Virus record (IMG/VR): IMGVR_UViG_3300025669_000178
Coordinates: 1-25,286 of that record
Source of the DNA: a virus
Length of the DNA: 25,286 nucleotides
Strand: one strand, 5' to 3'
This document shows, piece after piece, positions 1 through 5,282 of the stretch (positions within the stretch are counted from its first letter, which is position 1; the number at the start of each line of letters is the position of its first letter). The notes below the pieces were generated by a model. It saw only the letters and a program-made list of their open reading frames with translations, searched no databases and was not told the DNA's origin. The position numbers were made by a program, and so were the translations under genes.

Positions 1-202
1 CTTTCCATCTCATTTTAAAATATTTTTCTATTAAATTTTCTAAATTTTGCATGCCACAAATATTAAATTTACCTTCGTATATATCTAAATAAGAATCTGT
101 TTCAAATTCTTCTTCCCAATTATTTAACTTTCTCAAATCTTCTATATCATCTTTAATACAATCACACCAAGTAACTTTTTTTAAACATTTTTTATGAGCC
201 AT
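1..202 (-). CDS. Hypothetical protein, 3' end cut by window edge
   Basis: An open frame of 67 codons starts at ATG 202-200 behind a consensus GGAGGAT Shine-Dalgarno and runs off the left edge. The N-terminus is basic with a short Cys cluster (C6, then C13-D-C15), followed by an acidic, helix-prone stretch. It begins two bases after the stop of the gene at 204-443 and so continues the same operon. I do not recognise the family. Confidence 0.75.
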   Translation of the reverse strand, partial: MAHKKCLKKVTWCDCIKDDIEDLRKLNNWEEEFETDSYLDIYEGKFNICGMQNLENLIEKYFKMRWK

Positions 203-203
203 T

Positions 204-443
204 TTATCCTCCAATGCTTACCAAACCTTTTAACTTTGTTATAATTTCATCAAAATTAAGAAGTAAATCTTGCAACCACCACACAATAAACACAAATTCA
301 AATACTATTAAACAATATGTGGTCAACTTAGTCCATTTAGTAGTAATAGGTGCTGTTAAATGCCTCTGTAATGGACTTTTTCTATGTTTAGGCTTAGATT
401 TGCCTTTTCTTCTTCTTTTTATCTTTCTGCGTGTTTTTCGCAT
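204..443 (-). CDS. Small basic single-pass membrane protein (unknown)
   Basis: This 79-aa product has a very basic N-terminal third (about residues 1-29, mostly K and R) followed by one hydrophobic segment at about residues 42-64, rich in L, F, V and W. By the positive-inside rule the N-terminus would be cytoplasmic. The start at 443 has an AAGGA motif 8 bases upstream, yet it lies 50 bp inside the end of the 394-603 gene in another frame. That is a long overlap for this otherwise tightly abutting array. Function unknown. Confidence 0.6.
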   Translation of the reverse strand: MRKTRRKIKRRRKGKSKPKHRKSPLQRHLTAPITTKWTKLTTYCLIVFEFVFIVWWLQDLLLNFDEIITKLKGLVSIGG

Positions 444-603
444 ATAAAATTCCTTTTTTCTTTAAATGATTAAGAATATCGGTTACAATATAACCCTCAA
501 TATCTAAAAGACAATCGTGCACTATCTCTTTAATATCTAATTTAAATTTACGCAATTCTTTTAGACGTGCTTTCTTTTTTATTCTTAATTTTGGGCTTTT
601 CAT
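394..603 (-). CDS. Small Lys-rich hypothetical protein
   Basis: This is a 69-aa, highly basic protein with Lys runs at both ends and a central amphipathic part (about residues 19-52). The start at 603 overlaps the TGA of the upstream gene as ATGA, with GGAGA 7 bases upstream, so it is translationally coupled. Its last 50 bases overlap the next gene in another frame. A nucleic-acid or ribosome contact would fit the charge, but nothing identifies it. Confidence 0.65.
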   Translation of the reverse strand: MKSPKLRIKKKARLKELRKFKLDIKEIVHDCLLDIEGYIVTDILNHLKKKGILYAKNTQKDKKKKKRQI

Positions 604-962
604 AGAAATTTCTCCAAATATTTAAGTGGTTCTGATTCTAAGACCATAAATTCTAAGTGGTGTTTCCATGCTTCTGCTATAATAGCCTCGCCATCACATT
701 CACAATCTTTTATTTTGCATTTCTCTGTATCTCCCCAAAATTTCTGAGCAAAAGAATGGTCAAATATCAAATCATAATAAGAAAACCAAACAGTATATTG
801 GTCATGATATTTACCAAATCCCTCTCCTCTAAAAACCTTTCCTAATTCAAAAACAGTAATGCTTGGAGCATTTATAGCTATTTCTAAATCTCCCCATTTA
901 ATTTCATAACCATTCTTTTTTGCTTTTTCTATTATTCTTTTTATAATCTCTGAATTTTTCAT
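600..962 (-). CDS. Hypothetical phage protein, first gene after promoter
   Basis: A 120-aa protein. The frame is open back to 998, but that upstream part overlaps the promoter, so I choose ATG 962-960, which has GAGGAG 8 bases upstream. The sequence is a mixed alpha/beta type with a Cys/Asp-rich loop near residues 83-90 (C-K-I-K-D-C-E-C) that might bind a metal. It is the first gene transcribed from the promoter at 987-1015, with a leader of about 18 nt. Function not recognised. Confidence 0.75.
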   Translation of the reverse strand: MKNSEIIKRIIEKAKKNGYEIKWGDLEIAINAPSITVFELGKVFRGEGFGKYHDQYTVWFSYYDLIFDHSFAQKFWGDTEKCKIKDCECDGEAIIAEAWKHHLEFMVLESEPLKYLEKFL

Positions 963-986
963 TATATTAAACTCCTCTCTACTACA

Positions 987-1015
987 AGTATACCACATAA
1001 ATGTGGCAGTGTCAA
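987..1015 (-). promoter_or_regulatory. Sigma70-type promoter with extended -10
   Basis: On the minus strand TTGACA (1015-1010) and TATACT (992-987) are separated by 17 bp, and a TG one base before the -10 makes it an extended -10. Both hexamers match or nearly match consensus. The flanks on both sides are almost identical to the promoter at 18281-18309. It would drive 600-962 and the genes to its left. Confidence 0.85.
993..1006. promoter_or_regulatory. Palindromic putative operator inside promoter spacer
   Basis: A perfect inverted repeat, CCACAT-AA-ATGTGG, fills most of the spacer between -35 and -10. The sister promoter at 18281 lacks it although its flanks are conserved. A dimeric regulator bound here would block RNA polymerase. 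This is inference; no regulator gene is evident beside it. Confidence 0.5.
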
Positions 1016-1024
1016 GGGTAAATG

Positions 1025-1252
1025 CTAAAATATTTTATTTCGTAACTTGTTAGTTTTTAAAGACTTATGATACTTTAAGTCGCACCAACGACAACCATTT
1101 TCTGTAAAAAACAATTCATTAGGCAATTTACGTTTACATTTAGGGCAGTTGAAATATACATATAAATCCATTACCAATTTAGTAATATCATCAAGTAAAT
1201 TCTGTTTTATTTTCTTATCTAAATTTTTATACCATTCTCTAAATGTTATCAT
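1025..1252 (-). CDS. Small zinc-ribbon-like hypothetical protein
   Basis: From ATG 1252 this is 75 aa, with two Cys pairs, C-P-K-C near residues 36-39 and C-R-W-C near 54-57, that look like a four-Cys zinc knuckle, followed by a basic tail. ATG 1252 sits two bases after the stop of the upstream gene, which suggests coupling. An in-frame ATG at 1297 would add a hydrophobic 15-aa leader but overlaps the upstream gene by 43 bp and has no clear Shine-Dalgarno. The start is therefore uncertain. Role unknown. Confidence 0.65.
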   Translation of the reverse strand: MITFREWYKNLDKKIKQNLLDDITKLVMDLYVYFNCPKCKRKLPNELFFTENGCRWCDLKYHKSLKTNKLRNKIF

Positions 1253-1254
1253 AA

Positions 1255-1827
1255 TTAATCCCAGAGCGAAGAGAAATATTTTTTTAACAACTCCCATCCC
1301 AAATCGTATCTCTCTATTTCTTTATCAGTCATGCATCTATTATAACCCTTATGTTCTTTATTAATTTTAGCTAAAGATTTCTGCGTTTTCTTTCTTTTTC
1401 TTTCGCTTCTTATTAAACATAACCTTCCCTCTGAAATTCTTTTAGCATAATAAAAAGTGTCTGAAATTGTATTAAGAATATCCACCCATTTTCCTTCGGT
1501 TAAATTAGCTGGAAAACAGTTATTGTGTTTTTTTAAATGCAGAACAGTCTTATGAATAGTATTAGCAAGATAATAATCTAATGACCAAACATCTCTATTT
1601 GACCATCCTCTCTTTCCTCTTTGAATAAAGCTTTTAATATACAATATTGAATCTCGTCTAACACTATTTACTCTATAAGGAACATATTTTAAATTTCGTA
1701 AATATGCTAAAATAGGATGTTTTTTATCCCACTTTCTTTCTTTAGCCCAGTTCTTTTTCATTTGTTTATAACTAATTAAAGCTGGTGTTCGCATTGCTTT
1801 TTTCAATTTCTTTGTAAATTTATTCAT
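1255..1827 (-). CDS. Conserved phage protein of the 'RGKRGWSNRDVWSLDYYLA' type
   Basis: A 190-aa basic protein. Residues about 70-90 carry the block R-G-K-R-G-W-S-N-R-D-V-W-S-L-D-Y-Y-L-A, and the C-terminus ends in L-W-D after an aromatic helix. I recall this combination from many phage and some bacterial proteins of unknown function, where a similar central block and an 'LWD' end bracket a helical middle. It overlaps the SemiSWEET stop by 4 bp (ATGA). No catalytic motif is visible. Confidence 0.75.
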   Translation of the reverse strand: MNKFTKKLKKAMRTPALISYKQMKKNWAKERKWDKKHPILAYLRNLKYVPYRVNSVRRDSILYIKSFIQRGKRGWSNRDVWSLDYYLANTIHKTVLHLKKHNNCFPANLTEGKWVDILNTISDTFYYAKRISEGRLCLIRSERKRKKTQKSLAKINKEHKGYNRCMTDKEIERYDLGWELLKKYFSSLWD

Positions 1828-2084
1828 TGTTTCCTCCTATAGATTATTACTAAAACCAACCAAGTTACATTACAAACAAAAGGCACTAAATGAGATAAAA
1901 ATAATACCCAATTTTTAATACCTATACATGCTGTAAGAAATATTAAAAAAGAAACAAAACAAATAAGAGGAAAAAAGAAATGAATATCCCCTACACTTTT
2001 TGTTTTATAAGTTCGATACAATTGTGGTAAAAGTTCAATTGCCCATAATGTTCCCGATATAAAAAATAATAAGTTATAATTCAT
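1824..2084 (-). CDS. SemiSWEET / PQ-loop (MtN3-like) small sugar transporter
   Basis: From ATG 2084 (AAGGAG 7 bases upstream) this is 86 aa, the usual size of bacterial SemiSWEETs. It has three hydrophobic segments at about residues 5-20, 35-54 and 58-82. The first ends in the signature P20-Q21, followed by R-T-Y-K-T-K-S-V-G-D-I, which matches the 'PQ-x(5)-K-T-K-S-V' loop of the family. SemiSWEETs dimerise to form a bidirectional sugar carrier in the cytoplasmic membrane. The frame is open up to 2171, but that extension has no Shine-Dalgarno and overlaps a membrane ORF. Substrate cannot be read from sequence. Confidence 0.8.
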   Translation of the reverse strand: MNYNLLFFISGTLWAIELLPQLYRTYKTKSVGDIHFFFPLICFVSFLIFLTACIGIKNWVLFLSHLVPFVCNVTWLVLVIIYRRKQ

Positions 2085-2095
2085 TTTATTTCTCC

Positions 2096-2245
2096 TTATC
2101 CTATTATTACCATATATCCAAACACTATTAACATCGCTATTATCATTCCCCATAACATAGAAGACATACATGATTTAAATAACATATAATACATTGCTAT
2201 AGGTAATTCTAATAAATCTTTAAAAAAATTAGTCTTTTTTAGCAT
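2096..2245 (-). CDS. Tiny membrane protein, 49 aa
   Basis: ATG 2245 lies inside the end of the upstream gene (17-bp overlap), preceded by AGAAGAGAT. The product has a charged start (K3-K4, K9-D10) and then an almost continuous hydrophobic Met/Ile/Leu-rich stretch at about residues 27-49, ending in I-I-G. It is a single-pass membrane peptide just upstream of the SemiSWEET gene. It could be an accessory subunit, but nothing shows that. Confidence 0.55.
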   Translation of the reverse strand: MLKKTNFFKDLLELPIAMYYMLFKSCMSSMLWGMIIAMLIVFGYMVIIG

Positions 2246-2417
2246 ATCTCTTCTTTCTATATTTTTTAGGAAAAAATTCTATTGTTTTGTCTAATTCTTT
2301 CGTTTTCTTTTCAGATTCTTCATCAATATTAATTTTATAGACTTTTACTAATATAGAAATAGGTATTAATTTATCTGCTTGTTGGATTGGTAAAATTTCT
2401 ATTTCATAAGTTTCCAT
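2229..2417 (-). CDS. Small hypothetical protein
   Basis: A 62-aa product: beta-strand-like first half (residues 1-30, alternating I, V and polar residues), then an acidic helix and a Lys/Arg-rich tail. The ATG at 2417 follows a GGAGATTAAT Shine-Dalgarno. It sits between the small basic protein gene and the SemiSWEET region. No family recognised. Confidence 0.65.
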   Translation of the reverse strand: METYEIEILPIQQADKLIPISILVKVYKINIDEESEKKTKELDKTIEFFPKKYRKKRYAKKD

Positions 2418-2426
2418 ATTAATCTC

Positions 2427-2630
2427 CTATATTATTTTCTTCTCTTCTTCTTTTTTATCTTTTTTAACTTTCTTTTTTAATCTTATTTCTTTAGGTAATG
2501 CAAAAACACTATCATGTTCTTTATCCCATTTTCTTTGTAACATAAGACTTCTCATGCGTTCCCAACGTTTTCTAACACTTCTATGTCTATTTTTAAAAGG
2601 ATATGATTTAAGAGATTTGTGGATTGACAT
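2427..2630 (-). CDS. PVC-type 'small basic protein' homologue
   Basis: A 67-aa protein that begins M-S-I-H-K-S-L-K and continues with R-H-R-S-V-R-K-R-W-E-R-M, W-D-K-E-H-D-S-V-F-A-L-P-K and a Lys/Glu tail. This order (MSIHxSL, RxxSVxKRxERxxxL, W..xDSVFxLPK, charged tail) is what I know from the short basic protein conserved in Planctomycetes, Verrucomicrobia, Chlamydiae and Omnitrophota (NCBI 'small basic protein', TIGR04137 as I recall it). Its function is not established; charge and conservation suggest a ribosome or RNA contact. The start has a perfect AAGGAGAAATAAAATG leader. It lies just downstream of the deformylase and metallophosphoesterase genes. Confidence 0.75.
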   Translation of the reverse strand: MSIHKSLKSYPFKNRHRSVRKRWERMRSLMLQRKWDKEHDSVFALPKEIRLKKKVKKDKKEEEKKII

Positions 2631-2631
2631 T

Positions 2632-3180
2632 TTATTTCTCCTTTTTTAACCATTGATAGTATCGTTTCATTAATTCTTCAAAGTTGCAAGGATAGAAGTT
2701 CCATATATCCACGCCTGTATTCAGGCAGTCGGTAAAATTATAACGATTTTTATCATAGATTCTTTTAACCTGCCAAGCATTATGACAATGCCCTGTAAAA
2801 TTTATAGGAAAATTTAAATCCGCATGTTCTGGATTATGTGTTAAATTTATTCTATAACCCCCATAATTAATTATTAATCTCTCTATAATTGTTTTTGTTG
2901 AATTATTTCGGTCATGATTACCTTTTATAAAAATAATATTTTTACAATTTAATTGATTCCTATAATATTCAAAAGCATTTTTCTCACTTTCTTTTGCCTC
3001 TGAACTTCGCTTAAAGCAAAAATCACCAAGCATAAAACAAATGTCATCTTCTTTTACTCTTTCATTAAATTTTCTTATTATAGTTCTATCCATTTCTTCC
3101 AAAGATGAGAAAGGTCTATTACAATACTGACAGATTCTCCAATGCCCATAGTGAGTATCCGAAGTAAAAAAATAATTCAT
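2632..3180 (-). CDS. Calcineurin-like metallophosphoesterase
   Basis: A 182-aa hydrolase with all five metal-binding blocks of the calcineurin-like phosphoesterase superfamily in order: D8-T-H10 (S-D-T-H-Y-G-H), G52-D53, G-N88-H89-D, T-H115-N-P and G-H131-C-H133. The length suits the single-domain form common in phages. Members hydrolyse phosphomonoesters or diesters using two metal ions; the substrate is unknown. It starts with an ATGA overlap after the 3177-3308 gene. Confidence 0.9.
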   Translation of the reverse strand: MNYFFTSDTHYGHWRICQYCNRPFSSLEEMDRTIIRKFNERVKEDDICFMLGDFCFKRSSEAKESEKNAFEYYRNQLNCKNIIFIKGNHDRNNSTKTIIERLIINYGGYRINLTHNPEHADLNFPINFTGHCHNAWQVKRIYDKNRYNFTDCLNTGVDIWNFYPCNFEELMKRYYQWLKKEK

Positions 3181-3308
3181 TTTAACCCTTCCAAAATTTT
3201 AATTATATGTTTAGCAGTGTTTTTATGAATAGCAATCCATTCTTTTCCAATATAGGATTTAAGTTTTTTTATAATTTCTGTTTTAACTTCTCTTATTAAG
3301 TTTTTCAT
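3177..3308 (-). CDS. Small basic hypothetical protein, 43 aa
   Basis: The frame ATG 3308 to TGA 3177 is joined to both neighbours by 4-bp ATGA overlaps, which is strong evidence that it is a real gene. The product is one long amphipathic, Lys-rich helix with W24 and two His. No family recognised. Confidence 0.7.
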   Translation of the reverse strand: MKNLIREVKTEIIKKLKSYIGKEWIAIHKNTAKHIIKILEGLK

Positions 3309-3763
3309 CGTCTTTTTCTCCACTTTATTCCTTTATCTATAATTAATTTCCCAGCCATATGATTTAATTCGTGTTGCACGCAAATAGCTTCTAATCCAGT
3401 AAACGATAATGTTCTTCCATCTCCATTTTTAATCACTATATCTAAATATCTCGAAGTATCTATAGCTAAACCTGGCAAGCTTAAACATTTTTCTGCTTTG
3501 AATCTAAATCTGTCAAATTTCTCTAAAAGAATAGGATTAATTAAATTTAATTTAAGCTTTGGCATACGGATTATTGCTACTTGTTTTGGTATTCCTATTT
3601 GTATACTAGCAAGTCCTATTCCCCTATCTAAATCTAAACTATCTTCTAAATCTTTAATAATATTATCTACTTCTGAACCATTTAATTTTACATTAACTAA
3701 TTCTTCTGCTATAATAGGTTCGCTTTTTTGTCTTAAATATTTTAAATCAGTAATAATTTTCAT
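3305..3763 (-). CDS. def: Peptide deformylase (phage type)
   Basis: From ATG 3763 (AGAGGGGAA upstream) the protein has 152 aa. It carries the three deformylase motifs: G-I-G-L-A-S-I-Q-I-G at 48-57, E-K-C-L-S at 91-95 and H-E-L-N-H at 131-135. These supply the metal ligands C93, H131 and H135 and the catalytic E132. Two deviations are visible: K92 replaces the usual Gly of EGCLS, and N134 replaces Asp of HExDH. It is short and lacks a C-terminal extension, as in phage deformylases. The enzyme removes formyl groups from nascent chains at the ribosome exit, which fits the neighbouring ribosome-related gene. The longer frame to 3820 has no Shine-Dalgarno. Confidence 0.9.
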   Translation of the reverse strand: MKIITDLKYLRQKSEPIIAEELVNVKLNGSEVDNIIKDLEDSLDLDRGIGLASIQIGIPKQVAIIRMPKLKLNLINPILLEKFDRFRFKAEKCLSLPGLAIDTSRYLDIVIKNGDGRTLSFTGLEAICVQHELNHMAGKLIIDKGIKWRKRR

Positions 3764-3798
3764 TTCCCCTCTACTCCCCTTTTGGGTTAAATCTGTCT

Positions 3799-3954
3799 TT
3801 AATGTGATGAACAACAACATACTTTTAAGTCTTTACCGCAACAAGCACACGCAATATCTCTTTCTTCCCTGTCTTGCGAACAACAACAGCATGAGTTTAA
3901 ATCTTTTCCACAATGACTACATATTATATCTCTACTGCTTTTATATCTCATCAT
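3799..3954 (-). CDS. Cys-rich tandem zinc-binding miniprotein
   Basis: A 51-aa ORF, ATGATG at 3954. It contains two near-copies of a Cys-rich unit: C-S-H-C-G-K-D-L then C-C-C-C-S, and C-A-C-C-G-K-D-L then C-C-C-S-S. In total 13 of 51 residues are Cys, mostly in CxxC and CCC groups. It could hold two or more zinc ions, or act like a metallothionein. It overlaps the end of the 3941-4072 gene by 14 bp. No named family. Confidence 0.65.
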   Translation of the reverse strand: MMRYKSSRDIICSHCGKDLNSCCCCSQDREERDIACACCGKDLKVCCCSSH

Positions 3955-4072
3955 ATTGGGTGGCTATGTCTATAAGGGTTTGAATGGCTTCTTTCTGTGA
4001 ATATCCACCACCTCTTTTTTCATAAATTCCAATTATTGTTTTTGCTATGTTTATGGCTGTTTTAATATCCAT
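3941..4072 (-). CDS. Small hypothetical protein, 43 aa
   Basis: ATG 4072 follows GGAGGAAGATAAA, a strong Shine-Dalgarno, and begins two bases after the upstream stop. The product is helical (M-D-I-K-T-A-I-N-I-A-K), with an R-G-G-G-Y turn and a second helix ending in D-E-I. It resembles a short DNA- or protein-binding helical hairpin, but no family is recognisable. Confidence 0.65.
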   Translation of the reverse strand: MDIKTAINIAKTIIGIYEKRGGGYSQKEAIQTLIDIATQYDEI

Positions 4073-4073
4073 T

Positions 4074-4286
4074 TTATCTTCCTCCTTTAAATATTTTATG
4101 CATCTTATCTATAATGTAATTATATCCATTTTTATATAGGTCAAACAAATGTTTATTTTCATGTTCAGGCATATCCTTATCTTCTATCTTCTTTGGCACT
4201 AATGCGTCAAGGTCTCTAAGGGCTTCGTCAACATCCCAATCATAACCCCCTAATTTATTCAATATCTCTCTTGCTGTTTTCATCAT
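4074..4286 (-). CDS. Small acidic hypothetical protein
   Basis: A 70-aa product with a helical N-terminus (A-R-E-I-L-N-K-L-G-G) and an acidic middle (W-D-V-D-E-A-L-R-D-L-D). The start is an ATGATG at 4286 behind GGAGG. It lies in the repeated junction sequence shared with two other genes of this cluster and overlaps the upstream gene by 32 bp. Unknown function. Confidence 0.65.
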   Translation of the reverse strand: MMKTAREILNKLGGYDWDVDEALRDLDALVPKKIEDKDMPEHENKHLFDLYKNGYNYIIDKMHKIFKGGR

Positions 4287-4548
4287 CTACTCCCTCCTTC
4301 ATATAATCTACTATTGCTTCAACTAACAACTTACATTCTCCCCACTTATTACATTTATTAAATACACAATCTTCTTTACTAACCTTACACCCTTTAACCT
4401 TAACCAAAATATCACCTATCTTCTCCTTATCCAACAGCTTCATTACTGCTAATGAACACTCGTTAATGGTTCTGTCTACTAAGCACCCTCCACAACAAAC
4501 AGTATATGTCTTATGACAATTTCTCTTCTTCGGAAACCCCTGTATCAT
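4255..4548 (-). CDS. Cys-rich hypothetical protein, paralogue of 4753-5112
   Basis: From ATG 4548 (GGGGGGAGT upstream) this is 97 aa. It shares with the 4753-5112 product the start I-Q-G-F-P-K-K, the block (D/N)-E-C-x-x-A-V-M-K-(L/M)-L-D-K-E-K-I and the end (V/I)-D-Y-M-K-x-G-V, so the two are paralogues. It has about nine Cys, including C-C-G-G-C and later spaced Cys, suggestive of metal binding. The frame extends to 4578, but the extra codons are the translated repeat leader. Confidence 0.65.
   Translation of the reverse strand: MIQGFPKKRNCHKTYTVCCGGCLVDRTINECSLAVMKLLDKEKIGDILVKVKGCKVSKEDCVFNKCNKWGECKLLVEAIVDYMKEGVDDENSKRDIE
4284..4310. repeat. Gene-junction repeat, copy 1
   Basis: The minus-strand sequence GATTATATGAAGGAGGGAGTA, then GATGATG, encodes D-Y-M-K-E-G-V at the end of one gene. 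It also supplies the Shine-Dalgarno and start codon of the next gene (4074-4286). Near-identical copies lie at 4546-4570 and 4754-4779. Confidence 0.75.
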
Positions 4549-4570
4549 ACTCCCCCCTTCATATAATCTA
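4546..4570. repeat. Gene-junction repeat, copy 2
   Basis: Same motif as at 4284-4310 (GATTATATGAAGGGGGGAGTA on the minus strand), directly before ATG 4548. Here the upstream gene (4568-4756) stops with TAG just at the repeat, so the D-Y-M-K part is no longer coding. That makes it look like a remnant of duplication. Confidence 0.7.
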
Positions 4571-4756
4571 CTCCCCATTTATGCACCAGCATTTATGCCT
4601 ATTATAATCTTTACTACCACAGCATTTATGCTTTTCAAATACTTTATCCTCATGCCCCAAAATATTTAATATCTGCTCTAATATGCGAGGATTATAAATC
4701 GCCTCCATATCTTTCTTTATGATATTTGTTGCTTCTCTAACTGTAAGTTCTTTCAT
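4568..4756 (-). CDS. Small Cys/His-containing hypothetical protein
   Basis: A 62-aa product. Residues 1-35 form a helical, mixed-charge region, and residues about 40-58 carry H-K-C-C-G and then H-K-C-W-C, a plausible Cys/His metal site. ATG 4756 has the GGGGGGAGT leader from repeat copy 3. The TAG stop lies at the edge of repeat copy 2, so it may have lost a D-Y-M-K-G-G-V-type tail present in its neighbours. Function unknown. Confidence 0.6.
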   Translation of the reverse strand: MKELTVREATNIIKKDMEAIYNPRILEQILNILGHEDKVFEKHKCCGSKDYNRHKCWCINGE

Positions 4757-5112
4757 ACTCCCCCCTTCATATAATCTATAAATGCTTGAGTTCTGTTTTT
4801 TAAGAAATGTATTATTTTCTCATAAGTTAGATTTCTATTATCTTTAAATAAGTTAGAGTGCTTTAATGCTATCTCCTCTATCTTCTCCTTATCCAACATC
4901 TTCATTACTGCTGACTTGCACTCGTCTATGGCTATGTTTCTTATTTCATCTTCTCCTGATAGTTCTTTTCTTGGTTCTTTCCCACACCGATTACAGAATA
5001 ATCTTTCATATCCAGGCTGAGCACCATTTTGACATATTACAGGAGAAACACACTTACATTTACCCCTATTCTTTACTTCTTTCTTCTTCGGAAACCCCTG
5101 TATATTATCCAT
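4753..5112 (-). CDS. Zinc-ribbon hypothetical protein, paralogue of 4255-4548
   Basis: A 119-aa protein. It starts M-D-N-I-Q-G-F-P-K-K-K, has Cys pairs C-K-C (about 19-21), C (27) and C-N-R-C-G (about 40-43) that could form a zinc ribbon, then the shared block D-E-C-K-S-A-V-M-K-M-L-D-K-E-K-I and the end D-Y-M-K-G-G-V. ATG 5112 follows GGGGAATAGAG. Cluster duplication with the gene at 4255-4548 is clear at both DNA and protein level. No family recognised. Confidence 0.7.
   Translation of the reverse strand: MDNIQGFPKKKEVKNRGKCKCVSPVICQNGAQPGYERLFCNRCGKEPRKELSGEDEIRNIAIDECKSAVMKMLDKEKIEEIALKHSNLFKDNRNLTYEKIIHFLKNRTQAFIDYMKGGV
4754..4779. repeat. Gene-junction repeat, copy 3
   Basis: Minus strand GATTATATGAAGGGGGGAGTA followed by TG. 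It encodes D-Y-M-K-G-G-V at the end of 4753-5112 and provides the Shine-Dalgarno and ATG of 4568-4756. Third copy of the motif seen at 4284-4310 and 4546-4570. Confidence 0.75.
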
Positions 5113-5141
5113 CTCTATTCCCCTTTAGGTTACTTATATAT

Positions 5142-5282
5142 TTATTGCTTTCGTTTATCTAACTCTATTTGAGCTTTTCTTTTCCAATCATTATAAAAAT
5201 CAATCAACCTGCGGATAGATTTATCTAATGCACCATCTTTAAATAATTCTCTATAAAATTTTCCTTTGCCATCTCGTCTCAT
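5142..5282 (-). CDS. Small basic hypothetical protein, 46 aa
   Basis: ATG 5282 overlaps the TGA of the HtrA-like gene (ATGA), with GAGAGGAG 8 bases upstream. The product is highly charged (M-R-R-D-G-K-G-K-F-Y-R-E) and helical to the end. It could bind nucleic acid. No family recognised. Confidence 0.65.
   Translation of the reverse strand: MRRDGKGKFYRELFKDGALDKSIRRLIDFYNDWKRKAQIELDKRKQ

Noticed and set aside
963-998. Upstream start for the 600-962 gene
   Set aside because: The upstream ATG at 998 lies within the promoter (between -35 and -10), so it would not be in the transcript.
2085-2171. N-terminal extension of the SemiSWEET ORF
   Set aside because: ATG 2084 has an ideal AAGGAG leader, gives the usual family length, and the extension overlaps a different membrane ORF.
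3764-3820. N-terminal extension of the deformylase
   Set aside because: The extra residues overlap the Cys-rich gene, have no leader, and homologues begin near the M-K-I position.
3498-3983. 161-codon plus-strand open frame
   Set aside because: It is antisense to the deformylase and Cys-rich genes, has no Shine-Dalgarno, and all supported genes are on the other strand.
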